DNA of 9,506 nt from Methanosarcinaceae archaeon. Lineage in GTDB: Archaea; Halobacteriota; Methanosarcinia; Methanosarcinales; Methanosarcinaceae. Of the stretch, positions 5,829 through 9,506 are shown piece by piece; position 1 is the stretch's first letter, and the number at the start of each line of letters is the position of its first letter. The notes below the pieces were generated by a model. The model did no database searches, was not told the origin of the DNA, and worked only from the letters and a program-made list of their open reading frames with translations. Location: the NCBI GenBank assembly GCA_028690255.1, contig JAQVBP010000063.1, positions 1-9,506 of the forward strand, in the 5' to 3' direction. The translations under genes and the position numbers were made by a program.

Positions 5829-6069
5829 TGTACGCCCGGTTTTTATTGAATCGATTATTGATCCCGGCGCTCTCAACGACCGACGCAGGAGGCCGGGCTT
5901 TTCGAAATTAAAATGAAGACAGAGAACAAGCTAAAAACTGGGGGCCGAATGGACGAATTTGAATCCGTCTGTGATCATTACAAAAAGCCATCTTCTGCCT
6001 TCCCGGGTTTTGTCTTCCAGTTCTCCACCGAGGGAAACAGGAGAAACGGGCCTGCGGGGAATAACCTGC
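5829..6069. other. Intergenic stretch without a supported gene
   Basis: CCCGGC (5863-5868) can pair with GCCGGG (5892-5897), followed by CTTTTC, a weak terminator-like hairpin with a long loop. CAGTTCTCCACCGA near 6016 repeats a string found after fic. A 59-codon frame from 5913 runs into the end of the next MITE-like element and shows no recognisable motif, so I do not call it a gene. Confidence 0.4.
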
Positions 6070-6224
6070 ATTCCGCATTTTTAAGCGCATAAAGGTCTTA
6101 TGCTATTGAATTATGTACTTAAAATCGAAGCACATGGTTTTTTTGGACTGGCTTTCAAAATCGGCATCAATTGGGATCATATGTTAGTAATAATGCCCAT
6201 ATATACGCTTAAAATTTGAGAACT
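6070..6224. mobile_element. Delta MITE-like element, copy 1 (uninterrupted)
   Basis: A 155-base noncoding element repeated at 7958-8200. The ends form an imperfect inverted repeat: left TTCCGCATTTTTAAGCGCAT against right (reverse complement) TTCTCAAATTTTAAGCGTAT. The two copies also share internal strings such as AAAATCGGCATCAATTG/AAAATCGGTATCTATTG. It has no reading frame of note. A family of small non-autonomous transposable elements is the simplest explanation; no target duplication is clear. Confidence 0.6.
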
Positions 6225-6241
6225 AAGATTACAACACTTAA

Positions 6242-6286
6242 CTGAAGATTAAAAAGAAGAGCACCATAAAATTCTTCAGCTTTTTT
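6242..6286. terminator. Hairpin with flanking T-run
   Basis: CTGAAGA (6242-6248) pairs with TCTTCAG (6273-6279), then one C and six T on the plus strand. On the minus strand it lies about 50 bases past the broken secreted-peptide frame and could end that transcript. Confidence 0.4.
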
Positions 6287-6330
6287 AAATATTTTGAAAA
6301 ATTTTGGTCGGAAGGAAATTTAGTGAGAAT

Positions 6331-6468
6331 TTATTTTTCTCCGCAGTAAATAGTACAGGTATCATTTTCTTAAGAATCTGACCTGCTATCAATTGCACTT
6401 ACTGCTGGCACAAACACCATACCCACCAGCAACATTGCTGTTAGCATAGTACCTATTCCAGATTTCAT
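6331..6468 (-). pseudogene. Small secreted peptide with an in-frame TAA stop
   Basis: From the ATG at 6468 the frame reads a textbook signal peptide. It starts MKSGIG, has a hydrophobic core TMLTAMLLVGMVFV, and a cleavage site PAVSA before IDSRSDS. A TAA at 6370-6372 ends it after 32 residues. The same frame then continues ENDTCTIYCGEK to a second TAA at 6331-6333, giving a 45-codon gene with one nonsense codon. The first stop is TAA, so pyrrolysine insertion (UAG) does not explain it. The mature part would be very short with a CxxxC pair. It is either a broken small secreted peptide or the start of a decayed longer protein. No Shine-Dalgarno sequence is seen. It lies 36 bases after the broken lipoprotein gene on the same strand. 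Confidence 0.5.
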
Positions 6469-6504
6469 ATTTTTTTTATTATTTTATCTAAGCAGGCTGA
6501 ATTA

Positions 6505-6928
6505 TCACAGTGAATCGACAAGTTTGTCAATTGTTGCCAGATCAATAGGTAAATCAATGACATCATAATAAACTTCATCAACTCGCATAATGCCAGAATC
6601 TACAATGATTACACTCGGAATTTTATTGGGTTCATTATAAAAATTTATTGTATGACGGCCCCCGAACATAGGCTCTTGATTATCCATTTTTTTCCAGAGA
6701 ATACATATCAAGATGATTTATTAATCCTATTATTTTGACTTTATCATCTGTTATACTCGGTTCACCACTTAGCCCATTCCTAACTGAAACTTTTGAGATT
6801 GTATGTCGATCGATATCAGTCATTTCAGTGACCCTTTTTCCTTCAGTTTGGTTTGATATGCAACCAGAATAAATGACTATACTACACAGGATTAAACATA
6901 AAATTAAATAGTTCATCATTTTGTTCAT
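6505..6928 (-). pseudogene. Lipoprotein of unknown function, frameshifted in an A7 run
   Basis: The ATG at 6928 is preceded by GAGG at six bases. The protein starts MNKMMNYLILCLILCSIVIY and has a lipobox ending SGC, so it should be exported and lipid-anchored on the outer face of the membrane. The frame ends at 6680 just after LDMYSLEKNG. The other frame continues from the same point (MDNQEPMFGGRHTINFYNEP and on to DLATIDKLVDSL, stop at 6505). Removing one A from the seven-A run (T run 6687-6693 on the plus strand) joins them into a 140-residue protein. The C-terminal part, with alternating strands, resembles small archaeal and bacterial lipoproteins of unknown function. It is a broken gene, a sequencing error in a homopolymer, or, less likely, a slippage-expressed gene. 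Confidence 0.65.
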
Positions 6929-6940
6929 TTCAATCCTCAA

Positions 6941-7302
6941 AGATTGACCGATTCTGAATAACCCTAATTGGTTTTATGCGACATTTTGCCGTTGACACGA
7001 CACTAGTAGAATATTATCAAAGAAAATTATTCAATCCACACTTGGTTGATAAGATAATCATCCACAAGAACATTGATATTATTGTTCCTCCATCCGCTAT
7101 TATTTTTACCTTAATTATGCAAAGTCAGAAGAATTTGGCTTTATTTCATTTTAATCATCTCAGCCTGACAGAATGCCCCTTTTTTCAATGTTAGAGTCCG
7201 ATGAATGGATATTTTACGACCCCCAGCAATAAGAAACCCCTTAGACATTCCGAATAAATGTGCAACCTTAATCCTTTTATGTAAAATGGAATCTTCTTAC
7301 CT
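6941..7302. other. Intergenic stretch without a supported gene
   Basis: A 72-codon plus-strand frame (6976-7194) has no ribosome binding site, no recognisable motif and an A/T-rich, low-complexity translation, so I do not call it. I see no RNA gene, repeat copy or clear promoter for the minus-strand lipoprotein beyond its GAGG site. Confidence 0.4.
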
Positions 7303-7317
7303 GGCAACCATGTTGCC
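7303..7317. promoter_or_regulatory. Short perfect palindrome
   Basis: GGCAAC (7303-7308) and GTTGCC (7312-7317) flank a three-base centre. It lies about 35 bases before a TATA-like AAAATATATAAA (7352-7363) and 180 bases before the DUF2551-like gene. It could be an operator or a small RNA hairpin. Confidence 0.35.
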
Positions 7318-7351
7318 TCCTGAAATCTTTTATTCCAAAACAAGCAATCCT

Positions 7352-7363
7352 AAAATATATAAA
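7352..7363 (+). promoter_or_regulatory. Candidate TATA box of the DUF2551-like gene
   Basis: AAAATATATAAA would start transcription near 7387 and give a leader of about 110 bases that includes the GAGGTG ribosome binding site at 7484-7489. A second candidate, CTATATATTTT near 7458-7468, lies so close that its transcript would begin after or at that site, so I favour this one. Confidence 0.4.
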
Positions 7364-7496
7364 CGATAAGGATATATGGGTATCGCTTTTAGTTAGCTTG
7401 AAATGTTCCGTTTCGCATAGCTTTATAGCTCATAATTATAATAATATAATCTGAAACCTATATATTTTAAATAATCATTAACTGAGGTGTCCGAGA

Positions 7497-7799
7497 CTGC
7501 AAACTGCGGAAGAAAGAGTTAGAGCGAGATTGATTAAGTATCTCGGCAGGGATGAGAACGGGATACGAAAGGTTGTGCTCAATCTCTTCCTGACCGGTGG
7601 CAAGTTCACGACCGGTGAAGTTTTTGAGTTCCTTGACAAAGGAAACTTTGAAGTAAGTTACCGGGGAGTGTCAGCCATGGTCGGGTTGATGAATACTCGA
7701 CTTGGAATTTTGAGCATCAACGTTACAGGGGATCACAACGTGTATTCTCTGAAAGAGCCCTACAAAAATATTGTAGGATCTGTTCTGGAAAATTATTAA
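7497..7799 (+). CDS. Small DUF2551-like protein, probable CTG start
   Basis: A 100-residue soluble, charged protein, probably of the methanosarcinal DUF2551 family (recognised from memory; function unknown). Taking CTG at 7497 as the start gives (M)QTAEERVRARLIKYLGRDEN, then IRKVVLNLFLTGGKFTTGEVFEFL and VSYRGVSAMVGLMNTRLGIL, a helix-turn-helix-like order compatible with a winged-helix fold, and ends SVLENY. GAGGTG (7484-7489) is seven bases before the CTG, which supports that start. There is no in-frame ATG or GTG back to the stop codon at 7479. TTG at 7530 is the next choice but lacks a good ribosome binding site and would cut off the first helix. A hairpin AAGGC/GCCTT overlaps the stop. The gene stands alone. 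Confidence 0.8.
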   Translation: MQTAEERVRARLIKYLGRDENGIRKVVLNLFLTGGKFTTGEVFEFLDKGNFEVSYRGVSAMVGLMNTRLGILSINVTGDHNVYSLKEPYKNIVGSVLENY

Positions 7800-7867
7800 G
7801 GCCTATGCCTTGATCCCTTCTCTAGAGTTCATATAAAACTTAAAACATTACTGCTTTTGAAAAATGG

Positions 7868-7916
7868 GACCTGTAGAAGTTTTTCGGCAATATTCTGTAC
7901 AAACAATTTACAGGTC
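7868..7916. repeat. 49-base hairpin element
   Basis: GACCTGTA (7868-7875) and TACAGGTC (7909-7916) are exact inverted repeats, and weaker pairing continues inwards. It is sharply bounded and lies in gene-free DNA, so it may be a very short transposable-element remnant or an RNA hairpin. No second copy is in this window. Confidence 0.4.
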
Positions 7917-7957
7917 AGCATTGCTCAATTCTCTATAACTTGATTGGTTTAACCTAC

Positions 7958-8200
7958 GTTCCGCATTTTTAGGCGCATAAATGTTTATTGATATCGATAA
8001 TACGTTTAAATTAAAGCACATCATTCTTTAGGCCGTATTTTAAAATCGGTATCTATTGAAATCATAGATTTGTTAATTGGCTCTTCGCCGTTTCCTATGG
8101 GTATAACGAATCTTAACTCAAAGATGGGGCTGTTTTTGTGATAGCTATACACAAAACAGTGAAGAGCCTAATAATTTATCTGCGCTTAAAATTCGGGAAC
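7958..8200. mobile_element. Delta MITE-like element, copy 2 (interrupted)
   Basis: This matches delta copy 1 at 6070-6224. The ends are inverted: left GTTCCGCATTTTTAGGCGCA against right (reverse complement) GTTCCCGAATTTTAAGCGCA. It is longer only because a 90-base second element sits inside it at 8079-8168. Without that insert and one target copy it is about 145 bases. Confidence 0.6.
8079..8168. mobile_element. 90-base MITE with GGCTCTTC ends, nested in delta copy 2
   Basis: The ends GGCTCTTC (8079-8086) and GAAGAGCC (8161-8168) are perfect inverted repeats, extended by GCCGTTT against ACTGTTT. The flanking octamers TGTTAATT (8071-8078) and TAATAATT (8169-8176) agree at six of eight positions, as expected for an aged 8-base target duplication. 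Inside, TGTTTTTGTG and ACACAAAACA form a second hairpin. The GGCTCTT end and 8-base duplication resemble the ISL3 family of insertion sequences, which could move it in trans. It has no coding capacity. Confidence 0.65.
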
Positions 8201-8451
8201 TACTAAGGGTTTAAGCTCCGGGCCGAAGCAGTTCCTTTTCCGGAGGGGAATGCAAACGAAGAATCCACGCGGAACAGATAAATAATTTTAAAAGGAATAT
8301 TTAAGTACTTTGAATCCGATTGAAATTTAAATAGGCATCAGCGAGTTTACATTTGAATTTTTTCATAATTTTATAGCTTGAAGGAAGTGTATGCACGGGT
8401 TTTAAAAAGGGGTCAAGGACGTTCAGGCTTCTTAAAGTTCCTATCGTTGTT
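8201..8451 (+). promoter_or_regulatory. Upstream region of uppS
   Basis: There is no gene here. TTCCTTTTCCGGAGGGGAA (8231-8249) is a small imperfect palindrome. Two TATA-like boxes could serve uppS: GAAATTTAAATA (about 8321-8332), giving a leader near 95 bases, and AATTTTATAG (about 8365-8374), giving one near 50. I see no recognised riboswitch. Confidence 0.35.
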
Positions 8452-9339
8452 TTGAAAAATCGCTTATTCAGTGTATTTTACAGGCAATATGAACATAAAC
8501 TCTCCAAAGAAATTGAAAGTTCCGAGATTCCCTCCCATGTTGCTGTAATTATGGACGGAAACCGACGTTATGCGGGAAAATTCGGGAAAGCGAGGAGTTT
8601 TGGGCATTCCATGGGGGCTGAGACCACGGAAAAGGTAATTGAGTGGTGCTATGAAATCGGAGTAAAGCAGCTCACACTCTATGCTTTTTCCACGGAAAAC
8701 TTCCGGCGTTCCGAAAAAGAGGTGGATGGACTCTTTGGGCTCATAAATGAAAAATTCCATAAACTCCGGAAAGACTCAAGGACTCATCAAAAGAGGATGA
8801 GAGTGCGGGTTATAGGAGACAGGTCCAGGCTGCCGGGCTACCTGCTGGAATCCATAGAACAGCTCGAAGAGGTGACCGGGCATTATGATAAATTCATTCT
8901 TAATGTGGCAATCGCTTACGGAGGAAGGCAGGACATCATCCATGCCGTACGCGAAATTGCAGTTAGAGTCGAGAGGGAAGAGCTGGCCCTCGAAGACATC
9001 AGTGAGGGCCTGATCTCAAAGCACCTTTATCCTTCCCCAGATCTCGCAGTCCCCAACGTTGACCTTATTATCCGAACAGGCGGAGATGAACGGGTCTCCA
9101 ACTTTCTGCCCTGGCAGGCAAACGGAAGTGAGTGTGCAGCCTATTTCTGTGCCCCTTACTGGCCCGAGTTCCGAAAAATCGATCTCCTGCGCTCTGTCAG
9201 GGTCTATCAGGCCCGGAGTGCCGAAAAGAAGCAGGACCATCTGAACCGCTTTGCAAAAATCACTGATATGTTCAGGCACATCAGAGATTTTGAAGAGCTT
9301 AAGAGGCTTAAGCCCATAAAGAAACAGGGCCTTTCCTGA
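8452..9339 (+). CDS. uppS: Archaeal cis-polyprenyl diphosphate synthase (UPP synthase family)
   Basis: A 295-residue cis-prenyltransferase. It adds isopentenyl diphosphate units in cis to an allylic primer (geranylgeranyl diphosphate in archaea) to make the long polyprenyl diphosphate that becomes the lipid sugar carrier for protein glycosylation and envelope glycans. Family motifs are all present: VAVIMDGNRR (30-39, catalytic D35), GHSMGA (51-56), LTLYAFSTENFRRS (74-87), NVAIAYGGRQD (151-161), and DLIIRTGGDERVSNFLPW (204-221), then YWPEF (236-240). The extra GSECAAYFC segment fits archaeal members. I used TTG at 8452; the frame is open to 8377 but has no other start codon before it, and no Shine-Dalgarno sequence is evident. 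The next in-frame ATG lies inside the catalytic motif, far too late. It is intact and appears single-gene. Confidence 0.95.
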   Translation: MKNRLFSVFYRQYEHKLSKEIESSEIPSHVAVIMDGNRRYAGKFGKARSFGHSMGAETTEKVIEWCYEIGVKQLTLYAFSTENFRRSEKEVDGLFGLINEKFHKLRKDSRTHQKRMRVRVIGDRSRLPGYLLESIEQLEEVTGHYDKFILNVAIAYGGRQDIIHAVREIAVRVEREELALEDISEGLISKHLYPSPDLAVPNVDLIIRTGGDERVSNFLPWQANGSECAAYFCAPYWPEFRKIDLLRSVRVYQARSAEKKQDHLNRFAKITDMFRHIRDFEELKRLKPIKKQGLS

Positions 9340-9410
9340 AGCCCGAATTTTTCAGGGGGATGCAAAGTTTCTTAGAAAAGAAGCTTCATATCTTTTATAT
9401 CCTAATTTCA

Positions 9411-9506
9411 TTTGCTTTATTTGCTTTATTTGCTTTATTTGCTTTATTTGCTTTATTTGCTTTATTTGCTTTATTTGCTTTATTTGCTTTATTTGCTTTA
9501 TTTGCT
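9411..9506 (+). repeat. 9-base tandem repeat (TTTGCTTTA), at least 10.6 units
   Basis: Perfect head-to-tail copies of TTTGCTTTA run from 9411 to the window end, 71 bases after the uppS stop. All units visible are identical, a sign of recent expansion by slippage. The T-rich strand downstream of uppS could also act as a transcription end region. A short inverted repeat CCTGAA/TTCAGG (9335-9340 and 9351-9356) overlaps the uppS stop. On the plus strand an open frame would encode Phe-Ala-Leu repeats, but no start codon or gene is evident. Confidence 0.95.

Noticed and set aside
5913..6092. 59-codon plus-strand frame
   Set aside because: No ribosome binding site, no motif, and its end falls in the terminal repeat of delta copy 1.
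6671..6678. GGCTCTTG as another end of the nested element
   Set aside because: It is a single octamer with a mismatch inside the lipoprotein frame, with no partner end nearby.
6976..7194. 72-codon plus-strand frame starting MRHFAVDTTL
   Set aside because: No ribosome binding site or promoter, low-complexity A/T-rich translation, and no recognisable family. It could be a fragment but cannot be supported.
9411..9506. CRISPR or coding repeat at the window end
   Set aside because: The units are 9 bases with no spacers. The plus-strand frame has no start codon or ribosome binding site.

Overview
The window looks like a chromosomal accessory region of a methanogenic archaeon, most likely Methanosarcina. 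This is inferred from a polyprenyl diphosphate synthase of archaeal type, a small gene resembling the methanosarcinal DUF2551 family, archaeal TATA/BRE-like boxes, non-ATG starts, T-run 3' ends, and long intergenic regions full of dispersed repeats. No database search was possible, so family names rest on motifs I can read.

Positions 1-5830 hold single-gene or two-gene units set between copies of one mosaic repeat, with all recognisable copies in the same orientation. In order: repeat 1; an AAA/DUF4143 ATPase (399-1685, +); repeat 2; a hicA-hicB toxin-antitoxin pair on the minus strand, with hicA broken by a one-base frameshift (2335-2528) and hicB intact (2090-2332); repeat 3; a class II Fic protein with a C-terminal putative DNA-binding domain (2992-3924, +); repeat 4; a flavodoxin-fold NAD(P)H/FMN reductase-like protein (4454-5179, -); repeat 5. 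The repeats have three modules. Alpha is an 80-base inverted-repeat element with GGCCGGCG/CGCCGGCC ends, beta is a chain of small palindromes, and gamma is a BRE/TATA-like box. A 37-base operator-like sequence brackets the Fic TATA box and start codon, and a decayed copy lies upstream of the ATPase. A perfect 16-base inverted repeat abuts the ATPase TATA box.

Positions 5830-8450 are gene-poor and show decay. They hold a broken secreted peptide and a broken lipoprotein on the minus strand, an intact small DUF2551-like gene (7497-7799, +) that seems to start with CTG, and two copies of a MITE-like element (delta). One delta copy is interrupted by a second MITE-like element with GGCTCTTC ends.

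Positions 8452-9339 carry the polyprenyl diphosphate synthase gene (uppS), probably the only core housekeeping gene here. It is followed by a 9-base tandem repeat that runs off the window end.

Fic, HicAB and the AAA/DUF4143 ATPase are all families common in defence, toxin-antitoxin and mobile regions. Nothing shows that they form one pathway. The repeat-bounded layout suggests a hotspot where small units are gained, exchanged and lost.
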